This document shows, piece after piece, positions 18,013 through 28,185 of a stretch of DNA of 64,000 nt (positions are counted from its first letter, which is position 1; each line of letters starts with the position of its first letter). The notes beneath the pieces were generated by a model. The model was not told the origin of the DNA, made no database searches, and was given only the letters and a program-made list of their open reading frames with translations. The DNA comes from an uncultured Roseateles sp. GTDB lineage: Bacteria; Pseudomonadota; Gammaproteobacteria; Burkholderiales; Burkholderiaceae. The stretch is from assembly GCA_946886855.1 (NCBI GenBank), contig CAMPJJ010000012.1:16020-80019 (forward strand), given 5' to 3'. A program made the translations under genes and the position numbers.

Positions 18013-18807
18013 ATGAACATCGGCCTCTTCATCATCGGCGACGAGATCCTCTCCGGGAAGCGCCAGGACAAGCACCTGTCCAAGGTGATCGAGCTGCTGG
18101 GCGCGCGCGGGCTGTCGCTCGCCTGGGCCAAGTACCTCGGCGACGACCGTGAGCAGTTGATCCGCGAGTACCGCGCCGCCTTCGACGGCGGCGACCTGTT
18201 CTTCAGCTGCGGCGGCATCGGCGCGACGCCGGACGATCACACGCGGCAGGCCGCGGCCGCGGCGCTGGGGCGTCCGCTCGCGCTGCACCCCGAGGCCGCC
18301 GACCTGATCTGGCAGCGCGTCCAGCAGATGGCCGCGGAGCAGGGCACGACGCCCGAGCGCGACCACCCCGACACCGTGCGCCGCATGGAGATGGGCGTGT
18401 TCCCGCAGGGGGCCGCGATCATCCCGAACCCGTACAACAGGATCCCCGGCTTCTCGATCGGCCGCGCGTACTTCGTGCCGGGGTTCCCGGTGATGGCGCA
18501 TCCGATGATCGAGTGGGTCCTCGACCACCTGCACGCCGACCTGCACCGCGCGGTCGGCACGCGCGAGCGCTCGCTGATCGTGCAGGGCGCGATGGAAGCC
18601 AGCCTCACGCCGCTGATGGAGCGGGTCGAAGCCGACTTCCCCGGCATCAAGGTCTTCTCGCTGCCCAGCGTCGACCACCCGCAATGGGGCCGGCACATCG
18701 AACTGGGCGTCAAGGGCGACGCCGCCGCGATGGACGCCGCCTACGCCGCCCTGCGCGCGGGCGTCGTCCAGTTTGGTGCCTCCATCGGCACTGAATTGGT
18801 GCGATGA
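18013..18807 (+). CDS. CinA N-terminal-type molybdopterin-binding domain protein
   Basis: A 264-residue protein with the MoCF_biosynth/CinA N-terminal fold: MNIGLFIIGDEILSGKRQDKH at the start and the GGIGATPDDHT motif at residues ~72-82. The C-terminal nicotinamide-nucleotide deamidase domain of full CinA is absent, so it resembles the stand-alone 'competence/damage-inducible protein A' type. The related COG1058 domain of CinA cleaves ADP-ribose or FAD-type pyrophosphates, so a nucleotide pyrophosphatase role is possible. It ends the + strand run that began at 13944 and its stop lies next to the glnA control region. Confidence 0.85.
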   Translation: MNIGLFIIGDEILSGKRQDKHLSKVIELLGARGLSLAWAKYLGDDREQLIREYRAAFDGGDLFFSCGGIGATPDDHTRQAAAAALGRPLALHPEAADLIWQRVQQMAAEQGTTPERDHPDTVRRMEMGVFPQGAAIIPNPYNRIPGFSIGRAYFVPGFPVMAHPMIEWVLDHLHADLHRAVGTRERSLIVQGAMEASLTPLMERVEADFPGIKVFSLPSVDHPQWGRHIELGVKGDAAAMDAAYAALRAGVVQFGASIGTELVR

Positions 18808-18824
18808 TGCACCGCTTCGGGCAT
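18808..18824. promoter_or_regulatory. Weak NtrC-like half site
   Basis: TGCACC-GCTTC-GGGCAT overlaps the end of the preceding gene. Only the first half matches the NtrC consensus TGCACC-N5-GGTGCA. It repeats the ATGCACCGC core of the better site at 18923, ~155 bases upstream of the sigma-54 promoter, which is a usual enhancer distance. Confidence 0.3.
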
Positions 18825-18922
18825 GCCGCCCGGACGAGCCGCGCGGGGTCTGACAGCGCCGCTCTCTGATCCTCCGACGTCGCCCCCGTCTGGCGCGTTG
18901 GGCATCAAGGGCTTGCGCGTCA

Positions 18923-18939
18923 TGCACCGCTCTGGCGCC
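18923..18939. promoter_or_regulatory. Candidate NtrC enhancer site upstream of glnA
   Basis: TGCACC-GCTCT-GGCGCC matches 10 of 12 defined bases of the NtrC consensus TGCACC-N5-GGTGCA. It lies ~26 bases before the sigma-54 -24 element. Together with ntrB and ntrC downstream it supports NtrC control of glnA. Confidence 0.55.
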
Positions 18940-18964
18940 TGCCTGTCACGCTGCCGCCATCTGT

Positions 18965-18980
18965 TGGCATGCAAACTGCT
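18965..18980 (+). promoter_or_regulatory. Sigma-54 promoter of glnA
   Basis: TGGCATGCAAACTGCT matches TGGCACG-N4-TTGCW with two mismatches; the invariant GG (18966-18967) and GC (18978-18979) have the exact spacing. Transcription would start near 18991, giving a leader of ~59 bases before glnA. This is the expected promoter type for glnA and adjoins the ntrBC locus. Confidence 0.75.
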
Positions 18981-19049
18981 AAATCGTCCGCGCTGGGCCG
19001 TTGCCCCACGACTCTTTCTTTCTCATCCAGCCCCCTCTAGGAGTGATTG

Positions 19050-20468
19050 ATGGCCACCAAGACCGTCGCCGACGTGATGAACCTGGTCAAGGAGCACGAA
19101 GTCAAGTTCGTTGACTTCCGCTTCACCGACACGCGCGGCAAGGAGCAGCACGTGACCGTGCCCGTCTCCCATTTCGACGAAGACAAGTTCAAGGAAGGCC
19201 ACGCCTTCGACGGCTCCTCGATCGCCGGCTGGAAGGGCATCGAAGCCTCCGACATGCTGCTGATGCCGGATCCGAACACGGCCAACATCGATCCGTTCTT
19301 CGAAGAGCCGACGCTGATCCTGAGCTGCGACGTCATCGACCCGACCGACGGCAAGGCCTATGAGCGCGACCCGCGCTCGCTGGCGCGTCGCGCCGAGGCC
19401 TACCTGAAGTCCTCCGGCCTGGGCGATACCGCCTACTTCGGCCCGGAACCCGAGTTCTTCATCTTCGACAGCGTGCGCTGGAACGTCGACATGTCCGGCT
19501 CCTTCGTCAAGATCGACGCGGAAGAGGCGGCCTGGAACACGGGCAAGGAATACGAGCACGGCAACAGCGGCTACCGCCCCACCGTCAAGGGCGGCTACTT
19601 CCCGGTGCCCCCGGTCGACAGCGGCCAGGACATGCGCTCGGAGATGTGCCTGATCCTGGAGCAGATGGGCATCCCCGTCGAAGTCCACCACCATGAAGTG
19701 GCGAACGCCGGCCAGATGGAGATCGGCACCAAGTTCAGCTCGCTGGTCCAGCGCGCCGACTGGCTGCAGCTGCAGAAGTACATCATCCAGAACGTCGCGC
19801 ACGCCTACGGCAAGACCGCGACCTTCATGCCGAAGCCCATCGTCGGCGACAACGGCTCGGGCATGCACGTGCACCAGTCGGTCTGGAAGGACGGCAAGAA
19901 CCTGTTCGCCGGTGACGGCTACGCCGGCCTGAGCGACTTCGCGCTGTACTACATCGGCGGCATCATCAAGCACGCCCGCGCGCTGAACGCCATCACCAAC
20001 CCGGGTACGAACTCGTACAAGCGTCTGGTGCCCGGCTTCGAAGCCCCGGTGAAGCTGGCCTACTCGGCCAAGAACCGCTCGGCCTCGATCCGCATCCCGT
20101 ACGTGGCCAACCCCAAGGGCCGCCGCATCGAGGCGCGTTTCCCGGACCCCTCGGCCAACCCGTACCTGGCCTTCTCGGCCCTGCTGATGGCCGGTCTGGA
20201 CGGCGTGGAAAACAAGATCCATCCGGGCGAAGCCGCCACGAAGGACCTGTACCACCTGCCGCCGGAAGAGGACGCGAAGATCCCGACCGTCTGCCACTCG
20301 CTGGACCAGGCGCTCGAGTATCTGGACAAGGATCGCGCGTTCCTGACCAAGGGCGGCGTGTTCACCGACAGCTTCATCGATGCCTACATCGAGCTGAAGA
20401 TGCAGGAAGTCCAGCGCTTCCGCATGACCACCCACCCGGTCGAGTTCGACATGTACTACTCGCTGTGA
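19050..20468 (+). CDS. glnA: Type I glutamine synthetase
   Basis: A 472-residue class I-beta glutamine synthetase, the ATP-dependent ammonium-assimilating dodecamer. Visible are the beta-grasp N-domain, the catalytic core with [10 protein letters not shown] (ATP and Glu binding) and [18 protein letters not shown], and the regulated Tyr (Y401) in [10 protein letters not shown], the adenylylation site used by GlnE. The ATG at 19050 follows TAGGAGTGATTG (ribosome site AGGAG); a TTG one codon earlier is an unlikely start. A sigma-54 promoter and NtrC-like sites lie upstream and a strong terminator follows. Confidence 0.98.
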   Translation: MATKTVADVMNLVKEHEVKFVDFRFTDTRGKEQHVTVPVSHFDEDKFKEGHAFDGSSIAGWKGIEASDMLLMPDPNTANIDPFFEEPTLILSCDVIDPTDGKAYERDPRSLARRAEAYLKSSGLGDTAYFGPEPEFFIFDSVRWNVDMSGSFVKIDAEEAAWNTGKEYEHGNSGYRPTVKGGYFPVPPVDSGQDMRSEMCLILEQMGIPVEVHHHEVANAGQMEIGTKFSSLVQRADWLQLQKYIIQNVAHAYGKTATFMPKPIVGDNGSGMHVHQSVWKDGKNLFAGDGYAGLSDFALYYIGGIIKHARALNAITNPGTNSYKRLVPGFEAPVKLAYSAKNRSASIRIPYVANPKGRRIEARFPDPSANPYLAFSALLMAGLDGVENKIHPGEAATKDLYHLPPEEDAKIPTVCHSLDQALEYLDKDRAFLTKGGVFTDSFIDAYIELKMQEVQRFRMTTHPVEFDMYYSL

Positions 20469-20535
20469 TCGTCCGCGCGGAGGGCGCCATGACCGCTTCG
20501 GCACGGCCCGCTCCGCACGTTCGAGATCCCGCGCA

Positions 20536-20564
20536 GGGACGGCATCCGCCGTCCCTTTTCTTTT
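20536..20564 (+). terminator. Intrinsic terminator of glnA
   Basis: GGGACGGC / GCCGTCCC (8-bp stem, loop ATCC) is followed by TTTTCTTTT, 67 bases after the glnA stop. It would separate glnA from DUF4124-ntrBC except for read-through. No further gene is seen in the 228-base gap. Confidence 0.9.
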
Positions 20565-20696
20565 GCAGGCCCTGGAGCGCCGTGTCGGACCTTGCACACT
20601 CGAACACCTGGCAACAGCGCGTGAGCGCACGCATTCGTCCAGGGGTGACCGATTGCGTCACAATGCCCGACGACTCTGGTCAGTGGGAAGCAGGGA

Positions 20697-21233
20697 ATGC
20701 GGATGACGCTGCAGCACAAGCGGGTGGGACCTTCGTGGTTGGCGACGATGCTGACCGCCATGCTGGGCATGGCGGCCGGGCAGGCGTCGGCGCAGGGCGT
20801 GGTGTATCGCTGCCCCGGGCCGCCGGTGCTGTACACCGACGCGATGACGGCCAAGGAAGCCGCCGACAAGGGCTGCCGCAGCATCGAGGGCACGCCGATC
20901 TCCGTGATCGCGCCCATCAAGCCGCGCGCGCCGGCGACCGCCTCGCCCGTCCCGGGAGGCCAGGGTGACCTCAAGGTCGATGGCAAGGACCAGCGGGTCC
21001 GCGACGACGACCGTCGCCGCATCCTCGAGCAGGAATTGCGCGACGCGGAAGCCAAGCTCGCCAAGGTCCAGCAGGAATACAACAACGGCCAGCCCGAGCG
21101 CCGGGGCGACGAACGCAACTACCAGAAGTACATCGACCGCACGACCGAGCTCAAGGCGTCCGTGTCGCGCCAGGAAGCCGACGTCCAGGCCATCAAGCGC
21201 GAACTCGCCAAGCTGCCGCCGTCCAACCCCTGA
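20697..21233 (+). CDS. DUF4124-type exported protein
   Basis: A 178-residue predicted periplasmic protein. A signal peptide covers residues ~1-33 (cleaved near ASAQG). It is followed by a short DUF4124-like segment with VYRCPGPPVLYTD and a conserved Cys pair (C39 and C61), in which a small beta structure is expected. The C-terminal half (residues ~98-172) is a charged coiled-coil-like helix (DRRRILEQELRDAEAKLAKV). Function is unknown. A gene of this type between glnA and ntrB is common in Burkholderiales, which supports the call. An ATG two codons downstream is an alternative start. Confidence 0.8.
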   Translation: MRMTLQHKRVGPSWLATMLTAMLGMAAGQASAQGVVYRCPGPPVLYTDAMTAKEAADKGCRSIEGTPISVIAPIKPRAPATASPVPGGQGDLKVDGKDQRVRDDDRRRILEQELRDAEAKLAKVQQEYNNGQPERRGDERNYQKYIDRTTELKASVSRQEADVQAIKRELAKLPPSNP

Positions 21234-21296
21234 TCGAGCGCTGGCGGGCCGGGCCGCCGGGGTGTCGCGCGTCGATCGAGACGTGAGCGACACCGC

Positions 21297-22421
21297 ATGA
21301 AGACATCCGCCGCACTCCCCCCTGATGCGCACAACGCGCACAACGCTCACAACGCCCAGTACGCCTGCTTCGACCTGCTGGCCACCCTGGTCGCCGTGGT
21401 CCGCGCCGACGGCACCTGCGAGTTCGCCAACACCGCCGTCGAGACGCTGTTCAACCTGCCGCGCCGCGCGGTGCAGGGCAGCAACCTGCTCGAATGGTTC
21501 ATCGACACCGGCCGCGTGGTCGAGGCGCTCGAGGAAGTGAGCCGCAATGCGTTCTCGAGCTCGCGCTTCGATGCGACCATCCGCCGCGGCCCGCGCACGC
21601 ACGACGACCTGCTGCCGGTGCACGTGATCGTCAGCCAGACCGACGATCCGCAACGCCTGGTGATCGAGCTCATCGAGAACGCGCAGCAGACGCGCCAGGA
21701 CCGCGAGGAGCGCAACCTCGACCAGGTCCACGCGACCAAGGAACTGACGCGCAACCTCGCGCACGAGATCAAGAACCCGCTAGGCGGCATCCGCGGCGCG
21801 GCGCAGCTGCTGGCGCTGGAGCTGCAGCCGACCGACCTGTGGGAGGAACTCGAGGAGTACACCGAGGTCATCATCCACGAGGCCGACCGGCTGCAGTCGC
21901 TGGTGGACCGGCTGCTGGCGCCGCACCGGCGCGCGCAGGTGGTGGGCGACGTCAACATCCACGAGGTCTGCGAGCGGGTGCGTTCGCTGGTGCTGGCGCA
22001 GTACCCGCGCGGGCTGACGATGATCCGCGACTACGACATCTCGCTGCCCGATTTCCGTGGCGACCGCGAGCAGCTGATCCAGGCGGTGCTCAACATCGTC
22101 CAGAACGCGGCGCAGGCGCTGCACGAACGCATCCACGCGGGCGACGCCTTCATCGCGCTGCGCACGCGCGTGGCCCGTCAGGTGACCATCGGCAAGCAGC
22201 GCTGGCGCTTGGCATTGGAATTGCATATCGAAGACAACGGCCCGGGCGTGCCCGAAGAGATCAAGGACCGCATCTTCTTTCCGCTGGTATCAGGGAGGGA
22301 TGGCGGTTCCGGTCTCGGGCTGACGCTGGCGCAGACGATCGCCCAACAGCACCAGGGGATGATCGATTGCGACAGCCAGCCGGGTCGGACCGATTTCCGA
22401 ATCACCCTGCCTTTGCCCTGA
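21297..22421 (+). CDS. ntrB: Nitrogen sensor histidine kinase NtrB
   Basis: A 374-residue cytoplasmic histidine kinase/phosphatase that sets the phosphorylation of NtrC under PII control. The N-terminal PAS domain spans residues ~22-130. The H-box NLAHEIKNPLGG carries the phosphorylated H156, and the ATPase domain has the N box (LNIVQNAAQAL), G1 (DNGPGVPEEI) and G2 (GSGLGLTLAQ). No membrane segments are present, as expected. The extreme N-terminus holds a triple His-Asn-Ala repeat coded by three 9-bp units at 21330-21356. It precedes ntrC by 42 bases. Confidence 0.95.
   Translation: MKTSAALPPDAHNAHNAHNAQYACFDLLATLVAVVRADGTCEFANTAVETLFNLPRRAVQGSNLLEWFIDTGRVVEALEEVSRNAFSSSRFDATIRRGPRTHDDLLPVHVIVSQTDDPQRLVIELIENAQQTRQDREERNLDQVHATKELTRNLAHEIKNPLGGIRGAAQLLALELQPTDLWEELEEYTEVIIHEADRLQSLVDRLLAPHRRAQVVGDVNIHEVCERVRSLVLAQYPRGLTMIRDYDISLPDFRGDREQLIQAVLNIVQNAAQALHERIHAGDAFIALRTRVARQVTIGKQRWRLALELHIEDNGPGVPEEIKDRIFFPLVSGRDGGSGLGLTLAQTIAQQHQGMIDCDSQPGRTDFRITLPLP
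21330..21356 (+). repeat. 9-bp tandem repeat in ntrB N-terminus
   Basis: Three units of CACAACGC(G/T/C) encode His-Asn-Ala three times, from residue 12 of NtrB, ahead of the PAS domain. Units differ only at the last base. Confidence 0.9.
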
Positions 22422-22463
22422 GCCGCGGCCACAAGCCGACAACGGGGGAAAGGGGAGCCATAG

Positions 22464-23960
<1,497 letters not shown>

Positions 23961-23993
23961 GCGTCGTTGCGCTCACGCGCAACGATGAGATCG

Positions 23994-24019
23994 GAACGGC
24001 GGCCTGACGGCCGCCGTTC
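23994..24019 (+). terminator. Terminator after ntrC
   Basis: GAACGGCGGCC / GGCCGCCGTTC, an 11-bp perfect stem with a TGAC loop, followed by TGCTTCT. A second smaller stem (CGTTGCG / CGCAACG-like) lies just before it. Located 34 bases after the ntrC stop; it could also serve the convergent MBL gene. Confidence 0.8.
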
Positions 24020-24097
24020 TGCTTCTGGGCCGGCCATCGCGCCACGACTCGTGCGAGCCTTTCCCGCAAGCGGGAGAGGGAGCAAGCACGCACCGCA

Positions 24098-25111
24098 TCA
24101 AGGGGCGGAACTGTTTGTCTTGTCGAGCCACACGCCCAGCCCCTGCGCATTGAGTTCCACATCCATCGCCAGCAGCGCGGCCACGCGCGTCGGCGGCATG
24201 CGCTCGCCGCAATGCGCGATCGCCCGGCGTTGGTACAGCGCGAGCAGCTCGCGCTTCAGTGCCACGTGGCGATCCGGCGCGTCCTTCAGCCGCAGCGCGA
24301 TGGCTGCCATCTCGTCGATCTGCTCGACCAGCAGCGCCGCGAGGCGCTCGACGTCCGCCGCGTCACGACCGACGACGCCGTAATGCGTCAGGTACATCCG
24401 CGACGGTCGCGTCGTCATCATCCGGGCAATGGAAGCGCGCAGCGCATCCGGCTCGAACTGCACCGGCGTGCTCGTCGGCATGATCCACGCGCCGCGGTCG
24501 GGATCGTCGAACTCGCGGTACGACAAGCCGAAGGTGTCGCCGGTGAACCAGCCGCCGCTGGTCTCGTCCCACACGCAGTGGTGATGGCGCGCATGCCCCG
24601 GCGTGTCGATCAGCCGGAGCGGGCGCGCGCCCACGGTGATGCGCTGCTCATCGCGACTCGCCTGCGCACGCGATTCCGGCACGCCCACCAGCTCGCCGTA
24701 CGAGCGGCGCATCTCCGCCTCGCCGTAGACCGCGAGCGCACCGGCCCACAGCGCGGACGGATCGACCATGTGCCGCAGTCCGCGCGGATGCACCAGCAGC
24801 GTCGCCGAGGGCAGCGCCGCCATCAGCGGACCGACACCGCCGGCATGGTCCAGGTGCACATGCGTCGGGATCACCCAGTCCACCGCCTCGCGCGGCACGC
24901 CGAGCGCCTCCAGCGCGCCGAGCAGCCGCGGCAGCGCCAGCCGCGTGCCCGTGTCGATGAAGGCCGCGCGCCCGCCGTCGACGATCAGGAAGGCCGCGTC
25001 GAAGTGATCCCGCTGGAAGGCCGTGTCGATGCCGTAGACGCCGGGGGCCAGCGGTTCCAGGTAGGAGGGCAGCGATGCCGGGGCCGAAGGCAGGGGGGTG
25101 GTGGCGCTCAC
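24098..25111 (-). CDS. MBL-fold metallo-hydrolase
   Basis: A 337-residue metallo-beta-lactamase fold protein. The metal motif THVHLDHAGG (H-x-H-x-D-H) is intact, a second-site His is in DTPGHARHHHC and the Asp in GDTFGLS. These features suit a dinuclear-metal hydrolase of the glyoxalase II-like/SoxH-like group. The C-terminal extension (residues ~215-337) is helical. The GTG start at 25111 (VSATTPLPSAP) is taken because upstream in-frame starts would overlap the divergent def gene. Substrate unknown. Confidence 0.82.
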   Translation of the reverse strand: MSATTPLPSAPASLPSYLEPLAPGVYGIDTAFQRDHFDAAFLIVDGGRAAFIDTGTRLALPRLLGALEALGVPREAVDWVIPTHVHLDHAGGVGPLMAALPSATLLVHPRGLRHMVDPSALWAGALAVYGEAEMRRSYGELVGVPESRAQASRDEQRITVGARPLRLIDTPGHARHHHCVWDETSGGWFTGDTFGLSYREFDDPDRGAWIMPTSTPVQFEPDALRASIARMMTTRPSRMYLTHYGVVGRDAADVERLAALLVEQIDEMAAIALRLKDAPDRHVALKRELLALYQRRAIAHCGERMPPTRVAALLAMDVELNAQGLGVWLDKTNSSAP

Positions 25112-25233
25112 GGGCAGTCTCCGGGTCGGATTCTTAGAATGGTCGCCAGCGTACGCGATGGCGTCCCCGCCCGCCGTCGCCTGCATGACCCGACCCCGCT
25201 TCCGCCTGAAGCCGCCGCACAAGGAAACCTGCC

Positions 25234-25770
25234 ATGGCCGTTCGAGAAATCCTGAAGATGGGCGACCCGCGCCTGTTGCGCCACGCCAAACCGGTGGAGG
25301 ACTTCGACACGCCGGCGTTGAAGCAGCTGCTCGAGGACATGTTCGACACGATGAAGGCCGCCAACGGCGCCGGCCTGGCCGCGCCGCAGATCGGCGTGGA
25401 CCTGCAGGTCGTCGTCTTCGGCTTCCAGCGCAACGAGCGCTACCCCGAGGCACCGCCGGTGCCGATGACGGTGCTGATCAATCCGACCATCGAGCCGCTG
25501 TCCGACGAGACCGAGGAGGGCTGGGAAGGCTGCCTCTCGGTGCCGGGCCTGCGCGGCGTCGTACCCCGGCTGAGCCGCATCCGCTATCGCGGCTTCGACG
25601 CGTTCGGCGGTCTGATCGACCGCGAGGCCGAAGGCTTCCACGCCCGCGTCGTGCAGCATGAATGCGATCACCTGGTCGGGACGCTGTATCCGATGCGGAT
25701 CACGGATTTCAGCCGCTTCGGCTTCACCGAGATCCTGTTCCCGGGCCTGGACCCGAACACCGACGATTGA
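25234..25770 (+). CDS. def: Peptide deformylase
   Basis: A 178-residue peptide deformylase, the Fe(II) enzyme that removes the formyl group from nascent N-terminal methionine. All three motifs are present: GLAAPQIG (motif 1), EGCLSVPG (motif 2, metal Cys) and QHECDHL (motif 3, two metal His and the catalytic Glu). It stands alone rather than beside fmt, so this may be a second, non-essential copy; the fmt-linked copy would be elsewhere. Divergent from the MBL gene across 122 bases. The next 215 bases hold short GC-rich direct repeats (GCGAGCCG, from ~25806) and no gene. Confidence 0.95.
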   Translation: MAVREILKMGDPRLLRHAKPVEDFDTPALKQLLEDMFDTMKAANGAGLAAPQIGVDLQVVVFGFQRNERYPEAPPVPMTVLINPTIEPLSDETEEGWEGCLSVPGLRGVVPRLSRIRYRGFDAFGGLIDREAEGFHARVVQHECDHLVGTLYPMRITDFSRFGFTEILFPGLDPNTDD

Positions 25771-25985
25771 GAAGCCCGGGCGCGCCGGGTGCCCCGCGTA
25801 GGGGGCGAGCCGGCGAGCCGGCGAGCGCGTCGGCGCGCGCCGGACATACGCCGTCCGCTTGACCTTCAAGCAACAGGGCGTCAAGTTGTAAGCAGGCGTG
25901 CACCAGGACGTCGCCGAAGCGTTAAGAAACGATCGCGGAACTCCGCGTCCCGCATTCCTCCGGATTCCGGTGGAGGCTCAAGGCC

Positions 25986-28112
25986 ATGACTGACTCGATG
26001 ACCCGCTCGCAGAATCGTCCGCTGGATCGCTCGTTCCCCCCCACGCCCGAGGCCGCCCAGGTCGCGGCGCCGGCGCGTTCCCAGGACCGGGGCGCGCTGT
26101 CGCGCTGGTGGACGGTCACCTCGCTGGTGCTGGTCGCACTGGTCGTGCTGCTGGCCCACGGGCCGGCGCGGGCGGACGCGCCGTCGCGAGCGGGACGGCT
26201 GGCGGATCTGACCGGCGCCATCTGGCTGTACGACGCCGAAGAGCGCGAATGGGTGCAGATGCATCGCAACCAGAGCGTCGGCGAGGGCGATCGCTTGCGT
26301 GCCGACGACGGCAGCGGCGCGACGGTCACGATCGGCTCGTCCACGCTGTGGATCGACCAGCGCAGCGAGATCGAATTCAACGCCCTGGCGGACAACCGCA
26401 TCGCGGTGCAGATCGTCAAGGGCGCGGTGGGCCTGCGGGTGCGCGGCCAGGAGTCGGCCGACGAATGGACGGTGCGGACGCTGGAAGGGCGTTTCGGCTT
26501 CGAGCGCGAAGGCCTGTACCGCGTCACGCAGCTGGATCGCGGCAGCGAGGCGCAGGCCTGGCAGGGCAAGCTGCGCTTCGATTCGCGCGCGACCGATGCG
26601 CAGCCGGTCTGGCTGGGCACGAACGAGCAGGCCGAGTTCTGGTGGGACAACGGTCCGCGCACGGAGCGCCAGCCCTTGCAGCAGGACGGCTTCGCGCGGT
26701 TGATCCTGGAGGACAGCCGCGACGCGGTGCAGCCCATGGTCGGCAGCGGCACGAGCGTGCCCTATGTGTCGCCGGAGATGACCGGCGCCGAGGACCTGGC
26801 GCGTTACGGCGCCTGGGAGCAGAGCCCCGACTACGGCGCCGTGTGGGTGCCGCAGGTCGTCGTCGCCGACTGGGCGCCGTACCGCTATGGCCGCTGGATG
26901 TGGAGCGCGCGCTGGGGCTACACCTGGGTGGACGACATGCCCTGGGGCTTCGCGCCCTTCCATTACGGCCGCTGGGCCTACTACCGCGAGCGCTGGTGCT
27001 GGGTGCCGGGACCGTACGTGCGTCGTCCCGCCTATGCGCCGGCGCTGGTCGGCGGCGTGGGGCCGGGGATCTCGATCGGCGTGGGCGTCGTCGTGGGCGG
27101 CGGGCGCCGTCCGCCGCCGCCGCGCTACGGCAGCTGGGTGCCGCTGGCACCGCGCGAGGCCTGGACGCCGGGCTTCCGCTACAGCCAGGCCTACTGGCGC
27201 CGGGTGAATCCGGATGCGAATCCGACCACGGTGGTGCGTCCGGGACAACGTCCGCCGGTCTACCGGAACGAGCGCGACCATGGCGCGCTGTACACGCAGC
27301 GGCCGGTGTCGACGCCGCTGCCGGCGACCGCGCTGCAGCCGCAGCGGTCGTGGCCGCCGCGTCCGATCGGTCAGGCCGACGGCCGTCCGGATGGCCGCCC
27401 CGACGGGCGCAACGACGGGCGCCCGTTCATGGACCGCAATCATGACGGCCGCCCGGATGGACCCAATGACGGCCGCGCTGACGGTCGCAACGACGGGCGC
27501 AATGACGGGCGCAACGGGGGCCGGAACGACGGCCGCAATGAAGGTCGTCCCTTCATGGACCGCAACGGCGACGGCCGTCCGGACGCGCCGAATGAAACGC
27601 GCCCCGGTGAGAGCCGCCCGGTTCGCGGCGTGATCCGACCCGAGCCCGACAACGCGACCGTCCGTCCGCAGGTGCCGCAGGGGCAGCCGGGCCCGCCCAC
27701 GCCGTCGCCGCAGCGCGGCCCTGACGTGCAACGGCCGTCGGAGCGTCGCGACGGCGATCGCAACGAATGGCGCCATCGTGGCCCCGATCGTGTGGAGCAG
27801 CCGCGCGTCGAGCAGCCTCGGGTTGAACCACCGCGGGTTGAACAGCCCCGCTTCGAGCAACCCCGAGGAGAGCAGCCCCGCTTCGAGCGTCCGCAGCAGC
27901 CGCAACCGCAACCGCAACCGCGGTTCGAGCCGCCGCGCGCGGAGCAGCCTCGGGTCGAGTCGCCGCGTCCGATGCCGACGCCGCAGCCGCGCGTCGAGGC
28001 CCCTCGCCCGGCGCCGGCGCCGCGTGCGGAACCCCCTCGTGCCGCCGAGCCTCCGCGAGCGGCGGAACCGCCGCGCCGCAGCGACGGCCCCGGTCGTCAG
28101 ATGGAGCGCTGA
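25986..28112 (+). CDS. FecR-domain / DUF6600 large exported protein with DGR repeats
   Basis: A 708-residue protein. A hydrophobic segment (residues ~43-60) ends at PARADA and acts as a signal sequence or anchor. A FecR-like domain (~70-165) is followed by an aromatic-rich DUF6600 region (~255-400) of repeated W/Y-P-Y-R-Y-G-R-W motifs. The C-terminal third is disordered: an Asn-Asp-Gly-Arg repeat block (~465-545) holding two EF-hand/dockerin-like loops, DRNHDGRPD (D483-D491) and DRNGDGRPD (D525-D533), then Glu-Gln-Pro-Arg repeats and a Pro-rich tail. Role unknown; such proteins are common in beta-proteobacteria. Calcium binding is an inference. A terminator hairpin follows directly. Confidence 0.85.
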   Translation: MTDSMTRSQNRPLDRSFPPTPEAAQVAAPARSQDRGALSRWWTVTSLVLVALVVLLAHGPARADAPSRAGRLADLTGAIWLYDAEEREWVQMHRNQSVGEGDRLRADDGSGATVTIGSSTLWIDQRSEIEFNALADNRIAVQIVKGAVGLRVRGQESADEWTVRTLEGRFGFEREGLYRVTQLDRGSEAQAWQGKLRFDSRATDAQPVWLGTNEQAEFWWDNGPRTERQPLQQDGFARLILEDSRDAVQPMVGSGTSVPYVSPEMTGAEDLARYGAWEQSPDYGAVWVPQVVVADWAPYRYGRWMWSARWGYTWVDDMPWGFAPFHYGRWAYYRERWCWVPGPYVRRPAYAPALVGGVGPGISIGVGVVVGGGRRPPPPRYGSWVPLAPREAWTPGFRYSQAYWRRVNPDANPTTVVRPGQRPPVYRNERDHGALYTQRPVSTPLPATALQPQRSWPPRPIGQADGRPDGRPDGRNDGRPFMDRNHDGRPDGPNDGRADGRNDGRNDGRNGGRNDGRNEGRPFMDRNGDGRPDAPNETRPGESRPVRGVIRPEPDNATVRPQVPQGQPGPPTPSPQRGPDVQRPSERRDGDRNEWRHRGPDRVEQPRVEQPRVEPPRVEQPRFEQPRGEQPRFERPQQPQPQPQPRFEPPRAEQPRVESPRPMPTPQPRVEAPRPAPAPRAEPPRAAEPPRAAEPPRRSDGPGRQMER

Positions 28113-28120
28113 ACGAAATT

Positions 28121-28140
28121 CGAGGGGCACAAGCCCCTCG
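28121..28140 (+). terminator. Terminator after DUF6600 gene
   Basis: CGAGGGGC / GCCCCTCG (8-bp stem, loop ACAA) lies 8 bases after the stop and is followed by ATTCGTTTCT. Confidence 0.8.
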
Positions 28141-28185
28141 ATTCGTTTCTGCCTGTCAGACGTCCCGTTGTTCCAGCTTTCAGCG

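Noticed and set aside
18798..18813. GGTGC-GATGAT-GCACC palindrome near glnA
   Set aside because: NtrC sites read TGCACC-N5-GGTGCA; here the halves are in the opposite order, so it is not an NtrC site. It may still be a hairpin at the end of the previous gene.
19023..20630. A 535-codon open frame antisense to glnA
   Set aside because: glnA carries all synthetase motifs; the antisense frame has none.
26108..27445. A 445-codon frame overlapping the DUF6600 gene on the same strand
   Set aside because: Out-of-frame shadow with a Gly/Arg/Ala-rich composition and no motif.
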